A DNA stretch of 64,000 nucleotides from Proteiniphilum acetatigenes DSM 18083 (GCF_000380985.1 NZ_KB905694.1:310001-374000), one strand, 5' to 3'. Numbered from the stretch's first letter, positions 9,466-18,554 are shown. Notes: generated by a model from the letters alone, not told the origin. Program-made: numbers and translations.

Positions 9466-9886
9466 CATTTTGCATCCTCCTGCTCTCCATATATCCCTGC
9501 AGGATGATAGCAGCACTGATTTCATCAACCAACTCTTTATTCTGACGGTCTTTCTTTTTCAGTCCGGCATCCCTCATTGTCTGCTCGGCCATTTTGGATG
9601 AAAATCGCTCATCCCAATATTCCACGGAAATTTGCGGATATAATTTTCTTAATCGGTTTACAAAAGGCTCTACCCTTTTCATATTTTCCGAAGGTTCATT
9701 GTTCATCTGTTTGGGTAGCCCTACCACGATGCACGACACCTCCTCCTTCTGAAGATATTCATTCAGGAAATCGAAAATTTTGGATGTCTCCACTGTAGTC
9801 AAACCGTTGGCAATGATTTGCAATGGATCACTTACCGCCAAGCCGGTACGTTTTTTCCCGTAATCGATAGATAGAAGCCGACCCAT
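9449..9886 (-). CDS. ruvX: Putative pre-16S rRNA nuclease / RuvX (YqgF family)
   Basis: 145 residues from the ATG at 9886. The longer frame would add 16 residues that overlap lptB. The start SIDYGKKRTGLAVSD is the RNase H-like first strand with the catalytic Asp; VVGLPKQMNNEPS and WDERFSSKMAEQ are the second and third family motifs. It acts in 16S rRNA 5'-end maturation and was earlier called a Holliday junction resolvase. It lies 7 bases downstream of lptB. Confidence 0.93.
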   Translation of the reverse strand: MGRLLSIDYGKKRTGLAVSDPLQIIANGLTTVETSKIFDFLNEYLQKEEVSCIVVGLPKQMNNEPSENMKRVEPFVNRLRKLYPQISVEYWDERFSSKMAEQTMRDAGLKKKDRQNKELVDEISAAIILQGYMESRRMQNDLLIK

Positions 9887-9893
9887 TATCAAT

Positions 9894-10727
9894 TTATTGA
9901 ATGTCAAACGTACGCTTGCGTAACTCGAAGTCACGGCCCAGATACTTTTCCCTTACCACCGGATTGGCCGCCAGCTCCTCGGCTGTCCCCTGAAACAGCA
10001 CTTTTCCTTCAAAAAGCAGGTAAGCACGATCGGTGATACTCAACGTCTCATCCACATTATGATCAGTAATTAAAATACCGATATTCCTGTATTTCAACTG
10101 GGCCACAATCGACTGAATATCCTGCACAGCTATAGGATCGATACCGGCAAACGGTTCATCGAGCATAATAAACTTCGGATCAATAGCCAGACAACGGGCA
10201 ATCTCCGCACGACGGCGTTCACCACCCGAGAGACGATCACCCGTATTCTTTCTCACTTTTCCAAGTCCGAACTCACTGATGAGACTCTCCAGCTTTTTCT
10301 TTTGCTCCTGGGGTGATTTATCGGTAAATTCCAATACCGATTTGATATTATCCTCCACCGTCATTTTCCGGAAGATAGATGCCTCCTGTGCCAGATAACC
10401 AATTCCGTTCTGCGCACGTTTATAGACCGGAAAGCGGGTGATATTCCGCTCACCAATAAATATTTCACCTTCATTCGGCACAATCAACCCCACTGTCATA
10501 TAGAAAGTGGTAGTCTTACCTGCTCCGTTAGGGCCTAGCAACCCGACGATCTCCCCTTGCTTCACGTCAATAGAGACATGATTCACCACCGTCCGTTTGC
10601 CGTATTTCTTCACCAGATTCTCGGTACGCAACGTCAGCGACTCTTCCTGCTGCTGGCTTTCCTTTGCTATTGTTTCCAGCTCTTCGGTCTTGGCGCCGGG
10701 TACAATGTCATCTCTCGTCTCGTCCAT
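9894..10727 (-). CDS. lptB: LPS export ABC transporter ATP-binding protein
   Basis: 277 residues. ATPase of the LptB2FGC machine that extracts lipopolysaccharide from the inner membrane. Walker [10 protein letters not shown], signature [12 protein letters not shown], Walker [13 protein letters not shown] and the H-loop ITDHN are intact. An acidic N-terminal extension of about 30 residues precedes the usual LptB start ([11 protein letters not shown]). It is first gene of the lptB-ruvX-def group, and the promoter-like end of an intergenic repeat lies directly upstream. Confidence 0.95.
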   Translation of the reverse strand: MDETRDDIVPGAKTEELETIAKESQQQEESLTLRTENLVKKYGKRTVVNHVSIDVKQGEIVGLLGPNGAGKTTTFYMTVGLIVPNEGEIFIGERNITRFPVYKRAQNGIGYLAQEASIFRKMTVEDNIKSVLEFTDKSPQEQKKKLESLISEFGLGKVRKNTGDRLSGGERRRAEIARCLAIDPKFIMLDEPFAGIDPIAVQDIQSIVAQLKYRNIGILITDHNVDETLSITDRAYLLFEGKVLFQGTAEELAANPVVREKYLGRDFELRKRTFDIQ

Positions 10728-10744
10728 TTACTCGAAATATTTCT

Positions 10745-10987
10745 GCAAATATAGTGAAAGCCGAGAGAAAAGCCAAGCTTGCTTGAACTTTTCCGTTAAG
10801 AGAGAGCAGAACGAGTTTACTCGTTTTGCCGAACGTAGGAAAAGTCTAACTCGTTGAATGTTTTCGATAAGCGAGCACAGAGGCAAAATTTGTTTTGACT
10901 ATGTCGAGCGTAGAATTGGAAATCGAGGAGCGAAGGCGACTCAAAACAACTAACTTGTTGAGATTTTCCGAGGCACATCCTATATTA
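10745..10987 (-). repeat. Intergenic repeat, copy A (long form)
   Basis: It begins on the plus strand with GCAAATATAGTGAAAGCCGA, continues with AAGCCAAGCTTGCTTGAAC and ends with CCGAGGCACATCCTATATT. Copies B and C share the same two ends. This copy is expanded in the middle by about 170 bases of short phrases containing AACGAG, CTCGTT and GAGCG. Read on the minus strand, the 10746-10753 end gives TATATTTG, a perfect Bacteroidetes -7 box, with TTGG 19 bases upstream; it faces lptB. Confidence 0.7.
10746..10776 (-). promoter_or_regulatory. Candidate lptB promoter inside repeat A
   Basis: Minus-strand TTGG, 19 bases, then TATATTTG (10746-10753) fits the Bacteroidetes pattern TTTG-N19-TAnnTTTG with one mismatch in the -33 box. 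The -7 box ends about 18 bases before the lptB start codon. The same arrangement is conserved in repeat copy B. Confidence 0.45.
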
Positions 10988-11193
10988 TGGAAAGTTAGGA
11001 AAAAGTTGGAAGATAGGAGACACAGATAATAGAAAGGTTATAAAATTCACAGTTTTAAGAGTGGAAATTTACATGTTACCTGAAAGCAACATACTTTTAT
11101 TGTGGCCCATTGGTAACAATGACGATAAAATGCCCAACCGGGTTCATTGGTCAAATGCCACATTAATTTTCATACAATTAAAATATTTAATTT
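10988..11193. other. Rest of the lptB-folB gap, with a possible structured RNA
   Basis: Between repeat A and the folB stop codon there is no gene. Bases 11101-11162 can fold as a three-way junction: closing stem TGTGGC / GCCACA, hairpin CATTG-GTAA-CAATG with a GNRA-type loop, and a short hairpin GCCC-AACC-GGGT. On the minus strand it lies in the 3' region of folB. The remainder is AT-rich and shows nothing else. Confidence 0.35.
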
Positions 11194-11547
11194 TTATTCT
11201 GAAATAGTGATTGCCGAATAATCCATCCGACCGGCTACGGGGGGATTCATTTTTGCCAACTTCACTTCAATCCGTTCGATCTGAGGAAACGCCTCCTTTA
11301 CTCTCCGTAAAATACGGTATGCTGCATTTTCGATCAATCTGGAAGGTTTTGCCATTTCCTCTTTTATCAGATCATACACTTCCGCATAATTGACTGTATC
11401 CGCCACGTCATCGCTGAGACAGGCCTCTGACAAATCGGCTGAAAACCGCAATGTCACGGAAAAATTGTTTCCGTGAATTGTCTCGTGTTCCAACACACCA
11501 TGATAGGCAAAAAAATGCATATTTTTTAATTCGATGGATGTCTTCAT
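11194..11547 (-). CDS. folB: Dihydroneopterin aldolase
   Basis: 117 residues, usual length. Folate pathway enzyme that cleaves 7,8-dihydroneopterin to 6-hydroxymethyl-dihydropterin and glycolaldehyde. The N-terminal FAYHGVLEHE motif and the C-terminal EVKLAKMNPPV with the catalytic Lys are present. It is transcribed alone on the minus strand, with repeat copies B and C in its upstream region. Confidence 0.95.
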   Translation of the reverse strand: MKTSIELKNMHFFAYHGVLEHETIHGNNFSVTLRFSADLSEACLSDDVADTVNYAEVYDLIKEEMAKPSRLIENAAYRILRRVKEAFPQIERIEVKLAKMNPPVAGRMDYSAITISE

Positions 11548-11610
11548 TAATTTATTCTCGTTTTTAATAGTTCAAATGTAAGAACATTTCGTTATTTTTG
11601 TTGATCTAAA

Positions 11611-11680
11611 TACAAATATAATGAAAGTCGAGAGGTAAGCCAAGCTTGCTTAAGCTTGCCCGAGGCGCATCTTATATTCT
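11611..11680 (-). repeat. Intergenic repeat, copy B
   Basis: Short form: TACAAATATAATGAAAGTCG, then AAGCCAAGCTTGCTTAAGC, ending GAGGCGCATCTTATATTCT. It is directly followed by copy C. The minus strand reads TTGG-N19-TATATTTG (-7 box 11613-11620), pointing to folB 66 bases away. Confidence 0.75.
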
Positions 11681-11748
11681 ACAAATATAGTGAAAGCCGA
11701 GAGACAAAAAAACTGTTTGAATTTGCCCGAGGCGCATCCTATATTCTA
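11681..11748 (-). repeat. Intergenic repeat, copy C
   Basis: Head-to-tail with copy B: ACAAATATAGTGAAAGCCGA through GAGGCGCATCCTATATTCTA. The internal AAGCCAAGCTTGC part is diverged. An upstream GTG-started extension of the aminopeptidase frame runs through this repeat and is not coding. Confidence 0.75.
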
Positions 11749-11773
11749 TAAAAATACAAAAAAATCTGCGATA

Positions 11774-13564
11774 ATGAAGACAAACGAAATCCCCGAAAGA
11801 CTTTCAGCCATAAGACAATTTATGGAGGAGAAACAACTGGATGTATTCATCGTTCCCAGCACCGATGCCCATCTGAGTGAATATCCGCCCAAACATTGGG
11901 AATCCAGGAAATGGATCAGCGGCTTCACCGGTTCGGCCGGAACGGCTGTGGTAACCAAAAAGAAAGCAGGTGTATGGACCGACTCGCGTTATTTCCTACA
12001 GGCTGCCGACGAATTGAAAGATACTGGATTCGAGTTGTTTAAAATGGGACAATCCGGCACACCCGATATGACGGACTGGATTATCGAACAGGCCGGTAAT
12101 AGTGGAACGGTAGGAATCGACGGGTTGGTCTACGCGGCTTCCGAGGCAAAAGCGTTAAAAACAAAACTCGATGCAAAAGGTATCCGGCTGGAAACCTCTC
12201 TCGATCCTTTTGCGACAATATGGAACGATCGCCCGGAAATCCCTAAGAATGAAGCTTTCACTTTGCCGGATACAGTAGCCGGAGAATCGGTCCCAGGCAA
12301 AATTAAACGCATCAATGCCGAGTTGAAAAAAGTGGATGCAGATGGGTTGATCATTGTGACCCTCGATGCGGTGGCATGGACTTTCAACTTACGTGGAAAC
12401 GATGTAGATTACAACCCGGTAGCTGTTGCCTATGCCTACGTATCGGGGAAAGAAACAGTATTGTTTATCGATCCGGAGAAGTTATCCGAAGAAGTAAGTG
12501 AAACTTACAAAAAACAGGGGATCAAGATTACCGATTACAATGATATTTTCGAATATGTTGCCGGACTACCCGAAAACAGCTCTGTATGTATCACCGGTAA
12601 TAAAATCAATTACAAGTTGCTACAAACTATTCCGTTTTCATGCAGGATCGTAGACGTGCCGTCGCCGGTGGATCTGATGAAAAGCGTGAAAAACGAAACA
12701 GAGTTGAAAGGGTTCAGGAACGCCATGATCAAAGATGGTGTGGCCCTCGTGAAATTCTATATGTGGCTGGAAAGAGCGGTTCCGGCAGGAGAAGTGACTG
12801 AAGTGACCGTAGAGGAAAAACTGTACGAGTATCGTTCACAACAGGATCTCTTTGTAGGAGAGAGTTTCGGAACTATTGCCGGATATGCCGGGAATGGAGC
12901 CGTTATTCATTATCATGCCTCTCCCGAAACCTGCCTGCAGGTGCAACCCGAAGGATTACTGCTGATCGACTCCGGTGCCCAGTATAAAGACGGGACGACC
13001 GATATCACCCGTACGGTGACTGTCGGCAGGTTGAGCCGACAGATGAAAAAAGATTATACCCTGGTGCTCAAAGGACATATTGCCCTTGCTACCGTTATCT
13101 ATCCCGAAGGAACACGCGGGTCGCAACTCGATATTCTTGCCAGAAAAGCACTGTGGGAGAACGAACTCACTTACTGGCACGGTACCGGACACGGTATCGG
13201 GCATTTCCTTAATGTCCACGAAGGGCCTCAAAGCATCCGTCTGGAAGAAAACCCAACCCAACTCATACCGGGAATGGTCACTTCCAATGAACCCGGAATA
13301 TATCGTGCCAATCAATATGGTATCCGTATCGAGAACCTGATTGTTACGCAAGAGTATAAGAAGACCAAAGAATTCGGTACTTTCTATAATTTTGAGACCA
13401 TCACGCTTTGTCCTATCGATACCAAGCCGATTACGAAGAAACTGCTCACAAAAAAAGAGATTAAATGGCTCAATAATTATCATAAGATGGTATACCGGAA
13501 ACTTAAGAGATATCTCAACGAAGAGGAAAGAGTATGGTTGAAACGTAAAACAAAAGCGATATAA
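11774..13564 (+). CDS. Xaa-Pro aminopeptidase, M24B family
   Basis: 596 residues from the ATG at 11774; the earlier in-frame GTG at 11690 lies in repeat copy C. Layout is that of long aminopeptidase P: two creatinase-like N-terminal domains and a C-terminal pita-bread domain. Metal ligands are visible in DSGAQYKDGTTDITRT, HGTGHGIGHFLNVHEGP, NEPGIY and RIENL. It removes N-terminal residues that precede proline. It is followed after 6 bases by the gamma-carbonic anhydrase gene, so the two are probably co-transcribed. Confidence 0.94.
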   Translation: MKTNEIPERLSAIRQFMEEKQLDVFIVPSTDAHLSEYPPKHWESRKWISGFTGSAGTAVVTKKKAGVWTDSRYFLQAADELKDTGFELFKMGQSGTPDMTDWIIEQAGNSGTVGIDGLVYAASEAKALKTKLDAKGIRLETSLDPFATIWNDRPEIPKNEAFTLPDTVAGESVPGKIKRINAELKKVDADGLIIVTLDAVAWTFNLRGNDVDYNPVAVAYAYVSGKETVLFIDPEKLSEEVSETYKKQGIKITDYNDIFEYVAGLPENSSVCITGNKINYKLLQTIPFSCRIVDVPSPVDLMKSVKNETELKGFRNAMIKDGVALVKFYMWLERAVPAGEVTEVTVEEKLYEYRSQQDLFVGESFGTIAGYAGNGAVIHYHASPETCLQVQPEGLLLIDSGAQYKDGTTDITRTVTVGRLSRQMKKDYTLVLKGHIALATVIYPEGTRGSQLDILARKALWENELTYWHGTGHGIGHFLNVHEGPQSIRLEENPTQLIPGMVTSNEPGIYRANQYGIRIENLIVTQEYKKTKEFGTFYNFETITLCPIDTKPITKKLLTKKEIKWLNNYHKMVYRKLKRYLNEEERVWLKRKTKAI

Positions 13565-13570
13565 GAAACA

Positions 13571-14098
13571 ATGCCCCTTATAAAATCAGTTCGCGGCTTC
13601 ACACCCGAAATCGGCGAAAACACATATATGGCAGAAAATGCCACTATCATTGGAGACGTGATCATCGGCCGCGATTGCAGCATTTGGTTCAATACCGTAC
13701 TGCGCGGCGATGTGAACTCCATCCGTATCGGAGATAGAGTGAATGTGCAGGACGGTACGGTCATTCATACCTTATACCAGAAATCGGTATCTATCATTGG
13801 TAACGATGTATCCATCGGTCATAATGCAGTCATCCACGGTGCTGAAGTGAAGGATGGTGCACTCATCGGGATGGGAGCCATCGTACTCGATCATGCTGTG
13901 GTAGGTGAAGGCGCTATTATCGCTGCAGGTTCCGTAGTGCTCAGTGGTACACAGGTAGAACCGGGTAGTATCTATGCCGGCGTACCGGCCAAATTCGTCA
14001 AGAAGGTCGATCCGGAGCAATCCAAAGAGATGAACCAGAAAATAGCCGGCAACTATTTAATGTACGCGAGTTGGTTCACCTCAGATCCACGAACTTAA
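13571..14098 (+). CDS. Gamma-carbonic anhydrase-like hexapeptide protein
   Basis: 175 residues of left-handed beta-helix repeats with a C-terminal helix. The His positions that bind zinc in gamma-carbonic anhydrases are visible in DGTVIHTLY and SIGHNAVIHG. Proteins of this size (YrdA/PaaY/CaiE type) are trimeric and may be carbonic anhydrases or thioesterases. The last 23 bases overlap the convergent PaaK-like gene. Confidence 0.9.
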   Translation: MPLIKSVRGFTPEIGENTYMAENATIIGDVIIGRDCSIWFNTVLRGDVNSIRIGDRVNVQDGTVIHTLYQKSVSIIGNDVSIGHNAVIHGAEVKDGALIGMGAIVLDHAVVGEGAIIAAGSVVLSGTQVEPGSIYAGVPAKFVKKVDPEQSKEMNQKIAGNYLMYASWFTSDPRT

Positions 14099-15371
14099 TG
14101 GCCTTACGGCTCGTTTCGGGATATTTGATTTTGGCGATGTATTCGGGTGAAGCAAACTGAATAGTGGGTGCTACCCGCACACGGGAGCGGAAGAGGTCTT
14201 TCAGCTCCTTTTCAAATTTTTCCGAAGGGTGTTCGCAACCCACACGCACCACGATCTCATCAGTACCCAGATCGTTGGTATAGACATCTATTATATAATC
14301 CTTTATCTGCGGTATATTGTCGAGTATATCGTAAAGTGCTGGCGGATAGAGCGAAGTGCCTTTGAATTTGATAAGTTGTCCTTTCCGCCCCACAATGGCA
14401 CTCAACCGGATGCTGTTTCTGCCGCATGTACAAGGTGAAGTGTAATGACAGCAAATGTCTCCCGTCCGAAATCGCAGAAGTGGCATACCCGTAACACCCA
14501 GCGTAGTAATAGTGACTTCTCCGGGTTCACCTTCCGGGACAGGATTTCCGCCATCATCCAGAAATTCGGTGATAATCAGTTCGGGTTGCAGATGTCCTCC
14601 GTTCTGGTGCTCACATTCGGTAAACGATGCCTGCATTTCGGTTGAGGCATAGGTACTCAAAAGCATAGGTACATGCCACTTTTCATGGATGCGTTGTCCC
14701 AGTGTATTCAGCGTAAAATCAGGATTCCGGAGATTTTCGCCGATACAAATGGCTTTCTTTAGTGAACTTGCATTGTAATCAATGCCATTCTGCTCGGCGT
14801 AGTCAATAAGTTTCAGTAGAAATGAAGGCACTACCATGCAAAATGTGGGCTTCACACTACGAATGCTATCCCATTGCAATTGGGGAATTCCGTTACCTAC
14901 ACGTATAATTCCCGCACCGAGCAGACGTGCACCCATATAATATGCCAATCCGGCCATAAACCGGCGATCGAGTGTGGTCATCAGTTGCATCACATCGTCA
15001 GCCGAACAACCAGCAGTGGAAAATGAGAGATACTCATTATAAGCCAGCCGGTCGAGATCGTTATTGGTCAGTGCAAACATTACCGGTTCACCCAATGTGC
15101 CGGATGTAGTGACGTAATCGATTATTTCCGATCGCTCCACACAGATAAAATCCTGATTGTATTTTTGCAGATCTACCTTATCAGTAGTGGGCAACAAACG
15201 CAAATCCTCCAGCCTTTGAATTTTCCGAAAATCGATATTGTTTTCGGTAAACATCTTTTGATAGAATGGTGAACGTGCTGCCAGATATTCGATATTTTCT
15301 ACCAGTAATTTCTCTTGAAATTTCTTGATGGTATCTTCTGTTTCAAACTGAATATGCGTGTGATGTTTCAT
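14076..15371 (-). CDS. PaaK-like adenylate-forming CoA ligase of the pigment cluster
   Basis: 431 residues, homologous to phenylacetate-CoA ligase / coenzyme F390 synthetase. The ATP-binding loop VTTSGTLGEP, the STEMQAS segment and the FRTGDICC motif are present. In aryl polyene clusters a ligase activates the aromatic starter acid for loading on an ACP. By position at the end of this cluster it would activate 4-coumarate or a related acid; this is inference, since typical ApeH ligases are of another branch. It starts 2 bases after the C45 gene. Confidence 0.85.
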   Translation of the reverse strand: MKHHTHIQFETEDTIKKFQEKLLVENIEYLAARSPFYQKMFTENNIDFRKIQRLEDLRLLPTTDKVDLQKYNQDFICVERSEIIDYVTTSGTLGEPVMFALTNNDLDRLAYNEYLSFSTAGCSADDVMQLMTTLDRRFMAGLAYYMGARLLGAGIIRVGNGIPQLQWDSIRSVKPTFCMVVPSFLLKLIDYAEQNGIDYNASSLKKAICIGENLRNPDFTLNTLGQRIHEKWHVPMLLSTYASTEMQASFTECEHQNGGHLQPELIITEFLDDGGNPVPEGEPGEVTITTLGVTGMPLLRFRTGDICCHYTSPCTCGRNSIRLSAIVGRKGQLIKFKGTSLYPPALYDILDNIPQIKDYIIDVYTNDLGTDEIVVRVGCEHPSEKFEKELKDLFRSRVRVAPTIQFASPEYIAKIKYPETSRKAIKFVDLR

Positions 15372-15373
15372 TT

Positions 15374-17050
15374 TTAGTTGTTTTTCCTGATCTTTTTCTC
15401 AATATTTTCCTTATCTCCCAGTCGTGGAATTTCCTTTGTCAATGCCGTTTGCCAGTAACTAAGCGCTTCTGCAGGTTTATCTTGTGAAAAGTAATAATCC
15501 CCTAACAGTTCATAGGTGTAAAAATACTCGGCATTGGTTTGCAGGAATACTTCCAACCTCTTTGAATCGACTGTTTCTCCCTGTTTTATGGCGTTACTAA
15601 TTTCATCCTTCAACCGACGGTAATCCTGTACCCGGATGTAAGTACCTGAAGTGAGCCCGGCATCAGGTTCAATTGTCAGATCAGTATCTACACTGGAAAC
15701 AGTAATTTTTGCACTATCCATTTTCCCGAAAATTTCACCCAGATCATACATCACAAATTCACCCATCTGCCATGGTGAGGTGGTAACCCACATTTTTAAT
15801 TCCTGTGGTTTAAAAACCATCGAGTGATGAGCAATAAACTGGTTAATAGCCTTTTCATTGGTTAGTCCGATAAGTTTGTCCTGCAGGCCCAGTGTATCCC
15901 TTAGGATCCCGGCAGCCTTTTGATAGTTGACCTTTCCGGCGCGATCGAGTAATTCGTTCATTCGGTGCAGACGGTAATCGCTGTCCGTCGTACGGATATT
16001 TTCCACATTTTTCGGATCATTCCTGAAAACGTCGGATTGATAATGGTTCGTGCATACGATTCGCCCGGACGATGATTGGTGCATGCCTATTTTATCTGGT
16101 GATTTCTCGATAATTACAGCTTTCCCATCCTTTGCAGAACCGATAAGCAGGCTTTCAGCCACAAATGTTTTGTGAGATTCGGCTATTCTGTAGGCTTCAT
16201 CGATAGTGCCGGCATACTGCAAAATAATGCGCGCCAGGATCGAAATAGGTGTCGCAGAACCGATAGGCACAGACGCCTGTGAAGCGTTGATAGTAACGGT
16301 GAGTCCCACTTCATTCATTCCCGAAAGCACGCCTGTCATCCCAATCCAGCAAACCGATGCAAATTTATAGCCTTCATCAGGATTATAGAATGCCACCACT
16401 TTGTTTTTGGCAAAATCATCTCCCACGAAAAAGTCGAAATTTCGCCCGATAATCAACATGGAGTCGGCACTCTCACTCCCCCAGGTGCCAAACGAACTGC
16501 ATCCCACCAACATGTATGCCTGCATCATATGTCCGATGTCGTGTGCAGCATGATAATTGAGCTGACGCTCGTAGGGTGTGCCGATGGCGTCAAACTCGTC
16601 TGTACACGAAAGTGAAATACCGTAAATCTCTTCGCGGTTTTCTTCGGGCACCTGTTTACCCAAATTGCGGTTGAAAATGACCAGGAAATAACGCAGGAAT
16701 TTCAGGTATTTTTCCGAAGGGATGATTTTCCTGATTTCATCCACAAACACTTTTTCCTGATAATAAAGCAGATCTTCCGAAATTCGTCCAATAGCCACTC
16801 CTCTTTCAAAAGGTGTACCCTTCACATATAATTCCCAGAGACCTTGCCGGTTTAGGATGAGCGTATTGTCTCCGTACGAACGGAGACTGTCGGTGATGGA
16901 AAACGGAAGGTCAGATAGATCGGACACGTCCAGATCGGGTTGTTTCATGTCAGCCGTGGAGTAGAGAATATACGAACCTGCAATGAGGATTATCACCAAA
17001 GTTATAAATCCGATTGCCAACCATTTCAATATTTTCATCAGGAGGTGCAT
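15374..17050 (-). CDS. C45 family autoproteolytic acyltransferase/hydrolase with N-terminal anchor
   Basis: 558 residues (or 554 from the second Met). A membrane anchor spans about 10-32. An Ntn-hydrolase domain of the acyl-CoA:6-aminopenicillanate acyltransferase type follows, with the expected nucleophile Cys184 in VGCSSFGTWGSES and a following IIGRNFDF strand. The C-terminal 90 residues look like TPR helices. Related enzymes occur in flexirubin-type clusters. A role in transferring or releasing the acyl chain in the periplasm is inferred. It abuts the FAD oxidoreductase gene. Confidence 0.85.
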   Translation of the reverse strand: MHLLMKILKWLAIGFITLVIILIAGSYILYSTADMKQPDLDVSDLSDLPFSITDSLRSYGDNTLILNRQGLWELYVKGTPFERGVAIGRISEDLLYYQEKVFVDEIRKIIPSEKYLKFLRYFLVIFNRNLGKQVPEENREEIYGISLSCTDEFDAIGTPYERQLNYHAAHDIGHMMQAYMLVGCSSFGTWGSESADSMLIIGRNFDFFVGDDFAKNKVVAFYNPDEGYKFASVCWIGMTGVLSGMNEVGLTVTINASQASVPIGSATPISILARIILQYAGTIDEAYRIAESHKTFVAESLLIGSAKDGKAVIIEKSPDKIGMHQSSSGRIVCTNHYQSDVFRNDPKNVENIRTTDSDYRLHRMNELLDRAGKVNYQKAAGILRDTLGLQDKLIGLTNEKAINQFIAHHSMVFKPQELKMWVTTSPWQMGEFVMYDLGEIFGKMDSAKITVSSVDTDLTIEPDAGLTSGTYIRVQDYRRLKDEISNAIKQGETVDSKRLEVFLQTNAEYFYTYELLGDYYFSQDKPAEALSYWQTALTKEIPRLGDKENIEKKIRKNN

Positions 17051-17051
17051 A

Positions 17052-18548
17052 TCAACTGTTTCCTATTTTCTTTGCCAGATATTCTTCGCCCAATAACTCG
17101 CTGCAACTAAGCAGAGAAGTGAGTGTAACCCCGAGTACGCCGTGCATGTTCACATTTTGTCCGGCAAACATGAGATTTTTCACCTTGCTCCGTATCGGAA
17201 TAAGTGTGGAAAGGGGGTTCTGGTAATTTTTCATTATACCGTATGCCGAACCTTCCGGTGAACCGGTATAGTCGCGATACGAAAGCGGAGTGGTAGTCAC
17301 TATCCGTTCCGTATTGTCCAGGATATCAGGATCAAACTGTCTCACAAACCGGATAATATCTTCGGTTTTCCGTTCTTTGAATTGCCTGTAATCATCGCCA
17401 CGCCGCTCGTAAAGCGTATCTTTCCACGGTTCCACTTCTCTGTAAAGCATCGGCGTCAGCAACTCTACCACATTGGTATAGCGGAGATCTTCTTCGCTGG
17501 GGCGCATCGACGTCAGTACACCAACCACACCTTTATCATCCGGAAACGATGTTCTGTGCCACGCATCCTGCCCGTCAGCATAAAAATAAATATTGTGATT
17601 GATATACCTTGAAGAATTTTTCTTCTTAATCAGATACACCGTAAAAAAACCATAAGAATTAGGCAACGCACTCAGTCTCGACAGATACGCCTTACGAATA
17701 TTAGTGGTTCTGTCGGTGATTTCGAGCGTTTTCATCGGATGCATCGTAGAAATGACATTCTTTGCCTGAATCAATTCACTGTTATTCACTTCCACACCAC
17801 TTACAATGTTTTGGTCGCAACGAATAGCTGTAGCCTGGGCTCGGGTGATCACTTTTCCGCCGTTACTTTCAATCTTATGCACGAGGGCATCGGTCAGTTG
17901 CATACTGCTCCCGACAAAACGATAGGAGCCATGCAGGTATGACGATGTGGTCATAGCATGAATATAAAATGTGGACACCCCCTTATCGCCTCCGTAAAGC
18001 ATGGCAGGATTTGAAAGCACGTGACGAAGACGCTCGTTTTGAGTGATCCCGGCAATGGTTTTCCAGGCCGAGAGAGAAAAAATATCCAGGTTTGACGTTG
18101 AAATCCTACCCTTTCTGAAGCCCTCCACTGTGACGGCACTTGCAATATCCGAGATCACTTTCATATAACGTTGCAGGTTCTCCCTTTCGTCAGGAAAATC
18201 TTTGGCAAGTGTCTCAATAAACCGCTTTTCTCCCATGGCATAGGAATATGATTTATCGGGATATACAATCCGATCGAAACCATCTTCATCCAATCGTACA
18301 AGTTTTATCTCGTTCATGATACCAAGGTAGGAAAAGCAACGGTTCAATGGCTCATCTTCGTCCATACTCCCGATGTAGTGCACACCAGTATCAAGTGTTC
18401 GTCCGAAACGTCTGAATCCCTGAAAACAACCGCCCGGTATGGCGTTTTTCTCAAGTACGCATACCGAATAACCTTCTTTGGATAGCACTGCGCCGCAAAG
18501 CAAACCACCCAATCCGCTACCGATAATGACGATATCATATTTCTGCAT
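17052..18548 (-). CDS. CrtI/CrtISO-like FAD-dependent oxidoreductase
   Basis: 498 residues. The N-terminal dinucleotide-binding motif is IIGSGLGGLLCGAVLSKEG followed by LEKNAIPGGCFQ, and the C-terminal FAD contact is FAGQNVNMHGVLGVTLTS. It belongs to the phytoene desaturase / carotenoid isomerase superfamily. No other carotenoid gene is nearby, so in this cluster it more likely desaturates or isomerises the polyene chain. It lies 6 bases after the MMPL fusion gene. Confidence 0.87.
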   Translation of the reverse strand: MQKYDIVIIGSGLGGLLCGAVLSKEGYSVCVLEKNAIPGGCFQGFRRFGRTLDTGVHYIGSMDEDEPLNRCFSYLGIMNEIKLVRLDEDGFDRIVYPDKSYSYAMGEKRFIETLAKDFPDERENLQRYMKVISDIASAVTVEGFRKGRISTSNLDIFSLSAWKTIAGITQNERLRHVLSNPAMLYGGDKGVSTFYIHAMTTSSYLHGSYRFVGSSMQLTDALVHKIESNGGKVITRAQATAIRCDQNIVSGVEVNNSELIQAKNVISTMHPMKTLEITDRTTNIRKAYLSRLSALPNSYGFFTVYLIKKKNSSRYINHNIYFYADGQDAWHRTSFPDDKGVVGVLTSMRPSEEDLRYTNVVELLTPMLYREVEPWKDTLYERRGDDYRQFKERKTEDIIRFVRQFDPDILDNTERIVTTTPLSYRDYTGSPEGSAYGIMKNYQNPLSTLIPIRSKVKNLMFAGQNVNMHGVLGVTLTSLLSCSELLGEEYLAKKIGNS

Positions 18549-18554
18549 AAAACG

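Noticed and set aside
11690-11773. Upstream extension of the aminopeptidase gene
   Set aside because: The extension begins with GTG and runs through intergenic repeat copy C; the ATG at 11774 starts at the family's normal N-terminus.
12956-13483. 175-codon open frame antisense to the aminopeptidase
   Set aside because: It lies wholly inside the conserved M24 catalytic domain on the other strand and shows no domain.
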